Below, one piece after another: positions 1 to 6,709 of a stretch of 6,709 bases of DNA (position 1 is the stretch's first letter; each line of letters starts with the position of its first letter). Below the pieces are notes generated by a model. That model searched no databases. It was given only the letters and a program-made list of their open reading frames with translations, and was not told where the DNA came from. Position numbers and translations under genes: made by a program. The stretch lies in the NCBI GenBank assembly GCA_947589525.1, contig CANQAW010000100.1:1-6709 (forward strand), written 5' to 3'. Origin of the DNA: Candidatus Gastranaerophilales bacterium. Lineage in GTDB: Bacteria; Cyanobacteriota; Vampirovibrionia; Gastranaerophilales; Gastranaerophilaceae.

Positions 1-459
1 GGCATCTTCGAGTATTCTTATACCTGTTTGCTCTTTAATGCGCAATAACGCCTGCATATCACAGACAGCACCCGCATAATGAACAGGTATGATTGCCTTC
101 GTTTTGGGCGTAATTTTTTTCTTCACGTCCTCTACATTGATTAAAAAGTCATCTTTATTTATTTCGGCAAACACGGGAGTTGCGCCACACTCCGTAACCG
201 CCTGCGCCGTTGCGACAAACGTAAAAGAAGGCAGTATGACTTCATCACCTTTACCGATGCCGCATGCATCCAATGCTATGCGTAAAGCCGCAGTGCCGTT
301 AACCACAGCAATAACTTTACGATCGGTACCCAAATATTTCTGTACTTCCTGTTCAAATTCATTTACTTTATAAGCCAAGCCGAAATATCCGTAATCGAAT
401 ACTTCTTGCACCTGTTGAAGTTCTTCTTCTCCGCAACATGCTTTTGAAACTTTTATCAT
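1..459 (-). CDS. DegT/DnrJ/EryC1/StrS-family PLP sugar aminotransferase-like protein, 3' partial
   Basis: Probably moves an amino group from glutamate to a keto-sugar nucleotide. The first 153 residues are visible and the gene runs off the left edge. The phosphate-binding NGTAAL is at 54-59, GDEVILPSFTFVATA at 71-85, PVFAEI at 95-100, KTKAIIPVHYAG at 119-130, and ILEDA at 149-153, where D152 should pair with the PLP ring nitrogen. The catalytic Lys (or the His that marks RfbH-type dehydrases) lies beyond the window. The N-terminus lacks the roughly 50-residue extension of RfbH, and NGTAAL and PSFTFVATA differ from the SGSSANL and AAGFPTT patterns of that group, so an aminotransferase is favoured. 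It follows rfbG through an ATGA overlap with a strong GGAGGTG site. The substrate may be CDP-4-keto-6-deoxyglucose, or a 3-keto UDP-sugar from the WlbA-like oxidoreductase. Confidence 0.88.
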   Translation of the reverse strand, partial: MIKVSKACCGEEELQQVQEVFDYGYFGLAYKVNEFEQEVQKYLGTDRKVIAVVNGTAALRIALDACGIGKGDEVILPSFTFVATAQAVTECGATPVFAEINKDDFLINVEDVKKKITPKTKAIIPVHYAGAVCDMQALLRIKEQTGIRILEDA

Positions 460-1529
460 TTTGCACCTCCGAGTGTCAAAAATTCTTTTATTTGCTTATT
501 CATAATATTTAAAACCGAACTCTCGTCGGTTAAATATGCCTTGTCCCATTCAACCGTTTTTCTTACTGCCTCATCAATATGCCATACAGGTTTCCAACCG
601 AAAACTTTCTTCACTTGATTGTTATTGAGCTTTAAAAAGGTTGCCTCATGAGGAGCATTTTGTTCTGTCAGATTAATCCATGATGTACCTTCGCCCCAAG
701 AAGAACAAAATATCGTTACAAGTTCACCCGTAGAAATACAGTCCACCTCGTCAGGACCGATATTATAGTATCCTTGAAAAGCAATATCTTTATATTGCTT
801 TTCTGCTATTTCAAGATACAAAAACAAAGGTTCCAAGACATGTTGATATGGTCTGATAGAATAAGGATTTCTGACAATAATAACTTCGTTTTTTTCGACT
901 GCTCGGAAACAATCCGGTAGAATCCTGTCTTTTGAAAAATCGCCCCCGCCTATAACATTACCCGCTCTCGCAGTAGATATAGCGCATTCTCTTTCGGAAA
1001 AGAAAGATTTTTTGTAGCTATGAGTAACCAATTCACTACATGATTTGCTATTGCTGTAAGGATCAAATCCGTCAAGTGGCTCATCTTCACGAAACGGGTG
1101 GTCGGGGATATCGTCGTTAGCATAAACTTTATCGGTAGTAATATTAAGAAAACTTTTGACACAAGAAGTATTTCTTACACATTCCAAAACATTAACCGTT
1201 CCCATCACATTGGTTTCATATGTCCATCTGGGATTTTCGTAACTGTATCTTACAATAGGTTGAGCGGCAAGGTGAAAAACTATTTCCGGACAATATTGTT
1301 TAAATATACATAACAATTTTTCATAATTACATATATCGCCGATGATTGATACCATGCGATTTTTTAAACCTGTCAATGAGAATAAGTTGGGTGTCGTAGG
1401 CGGTTCAAGAGAAAACCCTACAACTTCTGCGCCACAATTACACAAGATGTTACACAACCAGGATCCTTTAAATCCCGTATGTCCTGTAACTAATACTTTC
1501 CTGCCTTTATAAAAATTCAAATCAACCAT
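456..1529 (-). CDS. rfbG: CDP-glucose 4,6-dehydratase
   Basis: Converts CDP-D-glucose to CDP-4-keto-6-deoxy-D-glucose with bound NAD, the common precursor of CDP-linked deoxy sugars. It is a 357-residue extended short-chain dehydrogenase/reductase. TGHTGFKG (15-22) is the NAD-binding loop and HLAAQPIVRYSY (86-97) follows the family pattern. The active site has T132-D133-K134 and Y158...K162. Lys at 134, where dTDP-glucose dehydratases have Glu, is characteristic of the CDP-glucose enzymes. RPYQHVLE (226-233) is also diagnostic. The start is three bases after the rfbF stop and has no strong ribosome site, so it is probably translated by coupling to rfbF. The stop TGA overlaps the next start as ATGA, and its last codons carry the next gene's ribosome site. 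I see no missing catalytic residue. Confidence 0.95.
   Translation of the reverse strand: MVDLNFYKGRKVLVTGHTGFKGSWLCNILCNCGAEVVGFSLEPPTTPNLFSLTGLKNRMVSIIGDICNYEKLLCIFKQYCPEIVFHLAAQPIVRYSYENPRWTYETNVMGTVNVLECVRNTSCVKSFLNITTDKVYANDDIPDHPFREDEPLDGFDPYSNSKSCSELVTHSYKKSFFSERECAISTARAGNVIGGGDFSKDRILPDCFRAVEKNEVIIVRNPYSIRPYQHVLEPLFLYLEIAEKQYKDIAFQGYYNIGPDEVDCISTGELVTIFCSSWGEGTSWINLTEQNAPHEATFLKLNNNQVKKVFGWKPVWHIDEAVRKTVEWDKAYLTDESSVLNIMNKQIKEFLTLGGAK
464..470 (-). promoter_or_regulatory. Strong ribosome binding site of the aminotransferase gene
   Basis: GGAGGTG on the minus strand ends four bases before the ATG at 459. It encodes part of the C-terminal GGAK of RfbG. With the ATGA stop/start overlap it lets the aminotransferase be translated both by coupling and by fresh initiation. 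Confidence 0.8.
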
Positions 1530-1532
1530 AAA

Positions 1533-2303
1533 TTACCAAATTTTCCAAGGCGACTTGCCGCTCTCCCAAAGACTTTCCAACCGTTCTTTTTCCCTTAAAG
1601 TGTCCATACATTGCCAAAATCCTTTATGCAAATAAGAATTGAGCTGTCCGTCTTTAACAAGTTGCCTTAAAGGTTCATTTTCAAAAGATGTAGCGTCACC
1701 CTCAATGTAGTCAAATACTTCGGGTTCAAGCACCATAAAACCTATATTTATTAAATCACCGTCAACATCTGATTTTTCCCGAAATGCTTTTACCGACCCG
1801 TCTTTATTTATATCGACAACTCCTTTATTTTGGCCGAAATTATAGCATGTTAAAGTTGCATATTTCCCGGATTTGGCATGGCAGTCCAATAATTTTTGAA
1901 AGTCAATATCCCCTACGGCGTCGCCATAAGTCATCATAAAACGTTCGTTACCGATATATTCTTTTACGCGTTTGATTCGACCACCTGTATCGGAATTCAA
2001 TCCGGTATCAACAACTGTTACTTTCCACCTGTCCATCGACTTTGTATGGATTATGCGTTCGTTGCTATTCATATCGAAAGTAACGTCGTTATTGTATAAA
2101 AAATAGTGTGCAAAATATTCTTTGATAATCTGCTGCTTATAGCCGGCACAAATAATAAAATCATTGAACCCCTGTGCCGAATATATTTTCATTATATGAA
2201 CAAGTATAGGCAAACCGCCTATTTCTATCATGGGTTTAGGTTTCAAATGCGATTCTTCGCTTATTCTCGTTCCTCTTCCGCCTGCTAAAATCACTACTTT
2301 CAT
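1533..2303 (-). CDS. rfbF: Glucose-1-phosphate cytidylyltransferase
   Basis: Makes CDP-glucose and pyrophosphate from CTP and alpha-D-glucose-1-phosphate, the first step to CDP-deoxy sugars. The 256 residues match the known length (about 257) and align from end to end with enteric RfbF (DdhA). Shared features are the nucleotide-binding LAGGRGTR (6-13), KPKPMIEIGG (21-30), GYKQQIIKEYFAHYF (54-68), VVDTG...TGGR (97-109), TYGD with metal-ligand D128, FREK (174-177), GFWQCMDT with the second metal-ligand D234, and the terminal SPWKIW. Differences from the enteric enzyme are GDAV for GDGV, the segment CYNFGQNKGVVD (153-164) in place of a PPGRFGALD-type loop, and INIGF for INGGF. These suggest a separate subfamily but keep both aspartates. 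A GGTGAT ribosome site (2307-2312) precedes the ATG. Only three bases separate its stop from rfbG, the next pathway enzyme. Confidence 0.93.
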   Translation of the reverse strand: MKVVILAGGRGTRISEESHLKPKPMIEIGGLPILVHIMKIYSAQGFNDFIICAGYKQQIIKEYFAHYFLYNNDVTFDMNSNERIIHTKSMDRWKVTVVDTGLNSDTGGRIKRVKEYIGNERFMMTYGDAVGDIDFQKLLDCHAKSGKYATLTCYNFGQNKGVVDINKDGSVKAFREKSDVDGDLINIGFMVLEPEVFDYIEGDATSFENEPLRQLVKDGQLNSYLHKGFWQCMDTLREKERLESLWESGKSPWKIW

Positions 2304-2306
2304 ATC

Positions 2307-2312
2307 ATCACC
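2307..2312 (-). promoter_or_regulatory. Ribosome binding site of rfbF
   Basis: GGTGAT on the minus strand lies three bases before the ATG at 2303, within the 11-base gap after the GT2 gene. The spacing is short, so activity is likely but moderate. The same gap is too small for a promoter or terminator. Confidence 0.5.
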
Positions 2313-2314
2313 GT

Positions 2315-3307
2315 TTATCTCTTTATTGCATATCTGAAACTACGCAAAATGCGATAAATCCTATATGCGATTTTTGCCCAAAATCTTTTGTTCTGTACAA
2401 TATAATTATCAAATAAAGACATGCGAATACACCTTTTTACAATACCGTAATCAACATGCTTTTTACTTAAATTTTTATTCAAATATACTTTATAAAGCCT
2501 TTTTGTTTTTAAATACTTTGAAATTGTCGGCGGCTCGTCCGTTTCATTATGCAAAATTTTTTGCATTTCATCTTTACCGACAAAATTATCTTCATCGCAT
2601 ATTAAATTTCTGATTTCCAAAGCTTCTTTGCGTGTGGTTTCAGCGTGTTTTTTACTGTCGTTATTATTGCCGCGCCTATAATATGTTAGGGGCTCGCCTA
2701 TACTACCACCCTTTGAAAAGAGCATAATACGATACCACATATAATAGTCTTCCGCCATTGAATAGGCTGTACTGTAATTTAAATTATGCTCTCTTAAAAC
2801 ATTGCTCCTCATTATTACCGAAGGATGAAAAAGCCCACAGCCTATACGCTGATAAACCCTTAACCCTTCATCCGTAGTACACGTAGGAATAACCATTGCA
2901 AGTTTATCTTCGTCGGTAATAAATCTTGCCCATGTGCCGCATACGCCGTAATCTGGGTGTTCTTCCATAAATTTATATTGTTTCTCTAATCTTGTTTGAA
3001 CCATCAAATCATCGGCATCTATCCGTGCAATATACTTTCCTTTTGCCAAATCTATTCCACGTTGTAAGGAATAAGTCTGTCCTCTATTTACCTCGTTACG
3101 CACGACAATAATACGCTTATCTTTATCGGCAAAATCCAATAAAAGCTCGTAAGTTCCGTCATCGGAGGCATTGTCAATAATCAAAAATTCAAAATCTTTA
3201 AAAGTTTGGTTTAAAACACTGTTAATTGTATTTTTTACACTTAAACGATTGTAAACCGTCAGAAGTACGGACATTGCCGGTAATTTGTTTTCTGTTTGAT
3301 TTTGCAT
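2315..3307 (-). CDS. GT2-family glycosyltransferase (GT-A fold)
   Basis: Probably an inverting transferase adding one sugar to the repeat unit at the cytoplasmic face. The 330 residues start with the family's MSVLLTVYNR strand (12-21) and NSVLNQTFKDFEFLIIDN (29-46). NASDDGT follows at 46-52, and the metal-binding DXD is D97-A98-D99 within RIDADD. HPSVIMR (161-167) and AEDYYMW (185-191, probable catalytic acidic pair E186-D187) complete the catalytic domain. The C-terminal 70 or so residues are basic and partly amphipathic, which may hold the enzyme at the membrane. The start at 3307 is chosen because AAGGAG sits six bases upstream. It places the first 86 bases inside the polymerase gene. The internal Met12 (at 3274) would give a more compact family-like start but would still overlap. 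The gene ends 11 bases before rfbF. The family is secure; the sugar is unknown. Confidence 0.93.
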   Translation of the reverse strand: MQNQTENKLPAMSVLLTVYNRLSVKNTINSVLNQTFKDFEFLIIDNASDDGTYELLLDFADKDKRIIVVRNEVNRGQTYSLQRGIDLAKGKYIARIDADDLMVQTRLEKQYKFMEEHPDYGVCGTWARFITDEDKLAMVIPTCTTDEGLRVYQRIGCGLFHPSVIMRSNVLREHNLNYSTAYSMAEDYYMWYRIMLFSKGGSIGEPLTYYRRGNNNDSKKHAETTRKEALEIRNLICDEDNFVGKDEMQKILHNETDEPPTISKYLKTKRLYKVYLNKNLSKKHVDYGIVKRCIRMSLFDNYIVQNKRFWAKIAYRIYRILRSFRYAIKR

Positions 3308-4622
3308 ACTTTTCTCCTTTTAAATCCAAATCACGAAGCATGACCATAAAAATCACCACGTTATTATTCAAGCTAATTCCTATATTATCTCCTTTTATCG
3401 TTGCAACTAAAATTATCACAAGTAAAACTATATTTTCATAGGATATTTTTTTCTTTATGTTAAAGTTAAAGAAATTAAGCTGAAATATAATCAATATAAC
3501 CAGCCAAACCAAGCCACCGAACCCAAAAATTCTTACGTAGCCGGCATCTTGATGTAAGTAATATGTTCCATCGCTGTTTTCCCAGATCCCGTCACCGAAA
3601 AAAATATCTTTAATGTCAGAAATTACCGAATAATTTGTAGCAAAAAAATCATACTCTGTGTCGTTTCCCCCAATACCCAGATATTGTTTAGGACCTTTCT
3701 CAAGCCATACGGTTATAGTTTTAAATGCCGCTTGAAACTCAGGTCGCCTATATAGAAGAGCTATGCCTATAGCCAAAATCGCCGCAAATACTATTCCGAC
3801 CTTAAAAAATGCTTTAAGATTTTCTCTGGCAATTTTTTTATTTGTACGAACAAAAATTTTTCTTATAAAGATCAAGAATATGCCTATTATATCTAAAAGT
3901 AACGCCGTCCTACCTGTAATAACCCCACCCATTATCAACACAAAAAACAATATTGGTTTAATAATCGGTTTAAAATGCCTTAGCTCATTCCATCTTGATA
4001 CAAATATGATAGTTACAACAGAATAACCTGTTGCCAAGCCAAAGGCTAATGACCCGGAAATAGCGTTGAGTCTGAAACCGTCATATTGCTTTTTTAATTC
4101 AATAGCATCTTCACTTTTGAAAATGTTTGTAAAATTTCCGAATGCGGGAATCAAAAATCCAATATATTGAATTATGGTTTGTATGACAAAACACAAAATT
4201 ATATATTCAGTTAACTTATTTGTACGGCGTTTTGTTTTTAGAAAGGAAAATATCAAAATGCCGACACATACGAATATAAATAAATGTCCTAATGTTTCTA
4301 CAGTAGAAAAATCCAACGAGCCTTTTAAAACGGGCAATATAAATGCATAACAAAGTATTGCAAAACATGACAGAAGCACAGCAGAAACTTTTTTACAGGA
4401 AACGACATTACAAAAATTATTAAAGAAACCTTTTACAAATGGCAATAATAAAAATAAAACTATACCGACAATAATTGCAGAATCAAAATAGCTTAATATC
4501 GGCAAGCTGTCAAAAATAGGCACCCTATAAAATTTGAAAAAAAACAGATAGCAGAACATCATTGCAATGTATGCTATATCTTTTACATCCCAATGACTTC
4601 TTAATTTCGTTTGTAAAACCAT
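3222..4622 (-). CDS. wzy: O-antigen/capsule polymerase-like multi-pass membrane protein (Wzy-type)
   Basis: Probably joins lipid-linked oligosaccharide repeats at the outer face of the cytoplasmic membrane. The 466 residues are largely hydrophobic, with roughly 10-12 likely membrane segments: about 17-33, 46-64, 78-98, 110-128, 139-158, 190-209, 221-255 (a pair), 270-290, 365-382 and 397-429 (a pair). The GGVITGRTALL stretch (232-242) resembles the conserved Arg-containing motif of Wzy/WaaL-type proteins. A large loop of about 75 residues (291-364) ends in QDAGYVRIFGFGGL, also typical of polymerases. Wzy proteins share little sequence, so the call rests on topology, these motifs and the two flanking glycosyltransferases; an O-antigen ligase is the main alternative. 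The ATG directly follows the upstream TAG (TAGATG), with only a GGTG core six bases away. The last 28 residues, a polar basic tail after the final membrane segment, overlap the next gene in another frame. This is the most AT-rich gene of the window. Confidence 0.82.
   Translation of the reverse strand: MVLQTKLRSHWDVKDIAYIAMMFCYLFFFKFYRVPIFDSLPILSYFDSAIIVGIVLFLLLPFVKGFFNNFCNVVSCKKVSAVLLSCFAILCYAFILPVLKGSLDFSTVETLGHLFIFVCVGILIFSFLKTKRRTNKLTEYIILCFVIQTIIQYIGFLIPAFGNFTNIFKSEDAIELKKQYDGFRLNAISGSLAFGLATGYSVVTIIFVSRWNELRHFKPIIKPILFFVLIMGGVITGRTALLLDIIGIFLIFIRKIFVRTNKKIARENLKAFFKVGIVFAAILAIGIALLYRRPEFQAAFKTITVWLEKGPKQYLGIGGNDTEYDFFATNYSVISDIKDIFFGDGIWENSDGTYYLHQDAGYVRIFGFGGLVWLVILIIFQLNFFNFNIKKKISYENIVLLVIILVATIKGDNIGISLNNNVVIFMVMLRDLDLKGEKYAKSNRKQITGNVRTSDGLQSFKCKKYN
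3314..3319 (-). promoter_or_regulatory. Ribosome binding site of the GT2 gene, inside the polymerase gene
   Basis: AAGGAG on the minus strand sits six bases before the ATG at 3307, an ideal spacing. It lies inside the last codons of the polymerase gene (residues LKGEK). It decides the GT2 start at 3307 rather than the internal ATG at 3274. Confidence 0.8.
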
Positions 4623-5720
4623 CTACTGCACCATTAAATGATATATATTTAATAAATTGGTTACGCACTCTTTCCAATCGTATAAACATAATACGTGTTT
4701 CACGGCATCGGCGGACATTTCATCTCGCAATTGTTCATTCATAAGTAATTTATACATATTATCTGCAATAGCTTCAATATCGCCTTTGGGAGCAATCAAA
4801 CCCGTAACCCCGTCTTCCACCACTTCGGCAAAGCCGTCGGCATCGCTTACTTGTACTGGAATACCGCATGCCATAGCTTCGACTGCTGCAACACCGAAAG
4901 ACTCACTGTCGCTTATACTGTTAAAATTACCCACCGTAAATCTATTATAAATTTGCGGCAATTGGCTATTCTGAACATATCCGCACAGTTTTATCTTGTC
5001 TTGCATAGAATTTTCGTTAATTAATTCCTGCAATTTATCTTTTAACTCACCTGTTCCGTATATCTCATAATAGAGTTTATCGGATAAATCTTTTTTGCCC
5101 TCCGCAATAAGCCTATTATTTAAACTAATAAATGCCTTTATAGTGTCCTCTATCCCGTATTTGGGGCTTAAAGTTTTTACGGTGCCGAAAATTATCCTGT
5201 CTTGGGGTTTTAATTCCGGCATCGGTTTAAAAAGCTCGGTATCAACGCCGAAAGGCGTTATATAATATTCACGGTCGACGATTTTTTCAGCTTGGCGCGC
5301 CATACAATTACTCGTGCTTGCAAGTAATCGATAATAAGATAAATTTTTCTTTATTGTGCGCATTTTGAACGCGCTTTGATAGGGGAATTCGTACACATCG
5401 CTTCCCCAAATATTCAAAAGTGCATTCTTTAATTTCGCTCTACGACCAAGAGTGCCGTAACCGCTTGCATAGTGCACATTTATAACGTCGAATTTTTCAC
5501 GTCTTACGACGCGTTTCAATTGCCCCGCATTAAGATAGTAACCTATCGGTGCAGAAAAGCGAAGAGCTATAATTTGCACGTTTGGCAGATATTGTGAGCG
5601 GTCTTGCGGACAATGATTTTTACAAGTTATAACTGTAACCGCATGTCCGCGCTCTGCCATCGCATTTGCCCAACGCACAATATGAATGCTTTGCGCCGCC
5701 GAAATAAATGCTATCTTCAT
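4623..5720 (-). CDS. GT4-family glycosyltransferase (GT-B fold)
   Basis: Probably transfers a sugar from a nucleotide donor, with retention of configuration, to the growing lipid-linked repeat unit on the inner face of the membrane. The 365 residues are a normal GT4 length. The N-terminal domain opens with a beta strand and the HIVRWANAM..RGH acceptor-side motif (about residues 13-25). NIWGSDVYEFP lies at 103-113 and PFGVDTELFKP at 156-166. The donor domain begins near GTVKTLSPKYGI (179-190). It contains the EX7E signature, E273 to E281 within ESFGVAAVE, followed by GIPV and the V..G..G segment. The wording of residues 179-190 recalls WlbH/WbpH-type transferases, which would suit the WlbA-like neighbour, but this is from memory. 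The start is one base after the preceding stop. A possible AAGGAAG ribosome site (5735-5741) is 14 bases away, so translational coupling is likely. The stop TAG directly abuts the next ATG. The donor and acceptor sugars cannot be read from sequence. Confidence 0.93.
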   Translation of the reverse strand: MKIAFISAAQSIHIVRWANAMAERGHAVTVITCKNHCPQDRSQYLPNVQIIALRFSAPIGYYLNAGQLKRVVRREKFDVINVHYASGYGTLGRRAKLKNALLNIWGSDVYEFPYQSAFKMRTIKKNLSYYRLLASTSNCMARQAEKIVDREYYITPFGVDTELFKPMPELKPQDRIIFGTVKTLSPKYGIEDTIKAFISLNNRLIAEGKKDLSDKLYYEIYGTGELKDKLQELINENSMQDKIKLCGYVQNSQLPQIYNRFTVGNFNSISDSESFGVAAVEAMACGIPVQVSDADGFAEVVEDGVTGLIAPKGDIEAIADNMYKLLMNEQLRDEMSADAVKHVLCLYDWKECVTNLLNIYHLMVQ

Positions 5721-5721
5721 A

Positions 5722-6709
5722 TCACTTGCCGAATCTTCCTTGGAAATCTATTGACGCACACTTTTCAAGCGGCAATTTTACGGGTTTCCCCTCTGCCGCG
5801 GACTTATACACGGCAAGCACCGTTTCAAGTGCGTTTCTGCCCGCAACCGCGTCTACATAGGGTTTTCTGTCGTTTTCAATCGCGTCTACCACGTCTGCAA
5901 ACAAGCTTGTGTGTCCGTTGCCGTAAACATTCGAAGTCTGTTCGAACAGCCCGCGGTTTTTATCGTCCCCCTCCTGCTCGTCGGCAAAATCCCATACGTC
6001 TATCGCGTTTGTGGACTTACCGCCGAGTTTGACGGTACCCGTTTCGCCGAAGATATAAAGCGTTTCTTCGAGGTTTTTGGGATATACGTTGGTAGTTCCC
6101 TCTATTGTGCCGACGGCTCCGTTTTTGAACTTGATGACCGCCATACCGATATCTTCACATTCGAGATAACTATGGAATTGCTGTTTTGTAACTCCGTACA
6201 CTTCATCGATTTCGTCGCCCATCATCCAGCGCAAAAGGTCTATGCCGTGTATACACTGGTTCATAAGCGCGCCGCCGTCGTTTTTCCACGTGCCGCGCCA
6301 CTTTGCTTGGTCATAGTATTCTTTGCCCCTGTTCCAGCGTACGTTTATCGAGGCGTGAGAAATTTTGCCGAATCTTCCCCCTTCCAAAGCGCGGCGGGTC
6401 TGCTGAACGGCAATATTGAATCTGTTCTGATGGCACGCCGAAACTTTAACGCCTTTCTTTGCGGACAGTTCGATTATCTTTTCCGCGTCCGCAATACTCA
6501 TAGCCATCGGCTTTTCGATAATCACGTTTATGCCCTTTTCAATACAGTAAAGGGCGATTTCGGCGTGCAACCCGCTTTCCGTCGCAATACTTATAAGTTG
6601 CAGTTCGGGGTGCTCCGCTATCATTTTTTTATAATCGGTATAGCGGGCAATCGACTTATCGTTTTCAAGCCCGTGTTTTGACAGAACGTCCTGCATACGG
6701 TCGGGTATT
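5722..6709 (-). CDS. Gfo/Idh/MocA-family NAD-dependent sugar oxidoreductase, WlbA/WbpB-like, 5' partial
   Basis: Likely oxidises or reduces a nucleotide sugar or free sugar using a tightly bound NAD(P) in the cytoplasm. The reading frame is open to the window edge: residues IPDR precede the first Met (6696), and this fits the usual end of the second Rossmann strand. That Met is therefore internal, and the N-terminal glycine-rich nucleotide-binding loop lies outside the window. About 328 residues are visible. They include the family's EKP motif (6508-6516) with the conserved Lys, an HQNRF segment just after it, and a GGALMNQ..H..D stretch whose His and Asp match the catalytic region of the C-terminal alpha/beta domain. 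Overall it resembles the WlbA/WbpB group (UDP-GlcNAc-uronate 3-dehydrogenases), but other sugar substrates are possible. The stop codon lies one base before the glycosyltransferase start (TGATATG). The gene is clearly more GC-rich than those downstream. The family call is firm; the substrate is not. Confidence 0.9.
   Translation of the reverse strand, partial: IPDRMQDVLSKHGLENDKSIARYTDYKKMIAEHPELQLISIATESGLHAEIALYCIEKGINVIIEKPMAMSIADAEKIIELSAKKGVKVSACHQNRFNIAVQQTRRALEGGRFGKISHASINVRWNRGKEYYDQAKWRGTWKNDGGALMNQCIHGIDLLRWMMGDEIDEVYGVTKQQFHSYLECEDIGMAVIKFKNGAVGTIEGTTNVYPKNLEETLYIFGETGTVKLGGKSTNAIDVWDFADEQEGDDKNRGLFEQTSNVYGNGHTSLFADVVDAIENDRKPYVDAVAGRNALETVLAVYKSAAEGKPVKLPLEKCASIDFQGRFGK

Noticed and set aside
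89..373. 94-codon open frame on the plus strand
   Set aside because: Antisense to the aminotransferase N-terminus, which carries clear family motifs over the whole stretch.
1..459. RfbH/DdhC (CDP-4-keto-6-deoxyglucose 3-dehydrase) as the identity of the PLP enzyme
   Set aside because: The position after rfbG suggested it, but the N-terminal extension and the SGSSANL and AAGFPTT patterns are absent. The decisive Lys/His position is outside the window, so this is a preference, not proof.
2304..2314. Gap between the GT2 and rfbF genes as a place for an internal promoter or terminator
   Set aside because: Eleven bases are too few, and no hairpin with a T-run is visible.
3598..3637. Two runs of seven A (plus strand) in the polymerase gene as possible phase-variation tracts
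   Set aside because: Runs of this length are expected in such AT-rich DNA, the frame is intact through both, and they encode ordinary Phe-rich stretches.
5604..6032. 142-codon open frame on the plus strand
   Set aside because: Antisense to the GT4 start and the oxidoreductase end, with an Arg/Pro-rich low-complexity translation typical of a shadow frame.
5911..6681. 256-codon open frame on the plus strand
   Set aside because: It lies wholly antisense to the well-supported oxidoreductase in a GC-rich stretch where stops are rare, and its translation shows no recognisable domain.

Overview
This window is an internal piece of a surface-polysaccharide (capsule, O-antigen or exopolysaccharide) biosynthesis operon. 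All seven genes lie on the minus strand, so transcription runs from position 6709 down to 1. The first gene lacks its 5' end and the last lacks its 3' end, so the operon continues past both edges. No junction has more than 11 untranslated bases. I saw no internal promoter, terminator, tRNA, rRNA, insertion sequence or CRISPR array.

In transcription order: a Gfo/Idh/MocA-family sugar oxidoreductase, resembling the WlbA/WbpB type (5722-6709, 5' partial); a GT4 glycosyltransferase (4623-5720); a multi-pass O-antigen-polymerase-like protein (3222-4622); a GT2 glycosyltransferase whose start lies 86 bases inside the polymerase gene (2315-3307); glucose-1-phosphate cytidylyltransferase RfbF (1533-2303); CDP-glucose 4,6-dehydratase RfbG (456-1529); and a DegT/DnrJ/EryC1-family aminotransferase-like PLP enzyme (1-459, 3' partial).

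RfbF and RfbG together turn glucose-1-phosphate and CTP into CDP-4-keto-6-deoxyglucose. In the classical 3,6-dideoxyhexose pathways the next enzyme is the dehydrase RfbH (DdhC, E1). Here the next gene instead begins like an ordinary sugar aminotransferase, so a CDP-linked amino-deoxy sugar is a reasonable guess. Alternatively the aminotransferase may serve a UDP-sugar pathway involving the WlbA-like oxidoreductase. The two glycosyltransferases would add sugars to a lipid-linked repeat unit at the cytoplasmic face, and the polymerase would join units outside. No flippase, initiating phosphosugar transferase or chain-length regulator is in the window.

The organism is a bacterium with AT-rich DNA in this locus. 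Strong Shine-Dalgarno sites (AAGGAG, GGAGGTG) and the general look of the proteins fit a low-GC Firmicute, perhaps a clostridial gut lineage, but this is a weak inference. Base composition shifts along the operon: the oxidoreductase is GC-rich, the polymerase very AT-rich and the sugar-nucleotide genes intermediate, as is common in mosaic polysaccharide loci. Nothing here is clearly a new kind of system. The most notable points are the PLP enzyme after rfbFG, the long polymerase/GT2 overlap, and the altered active-site loops of RfbF.
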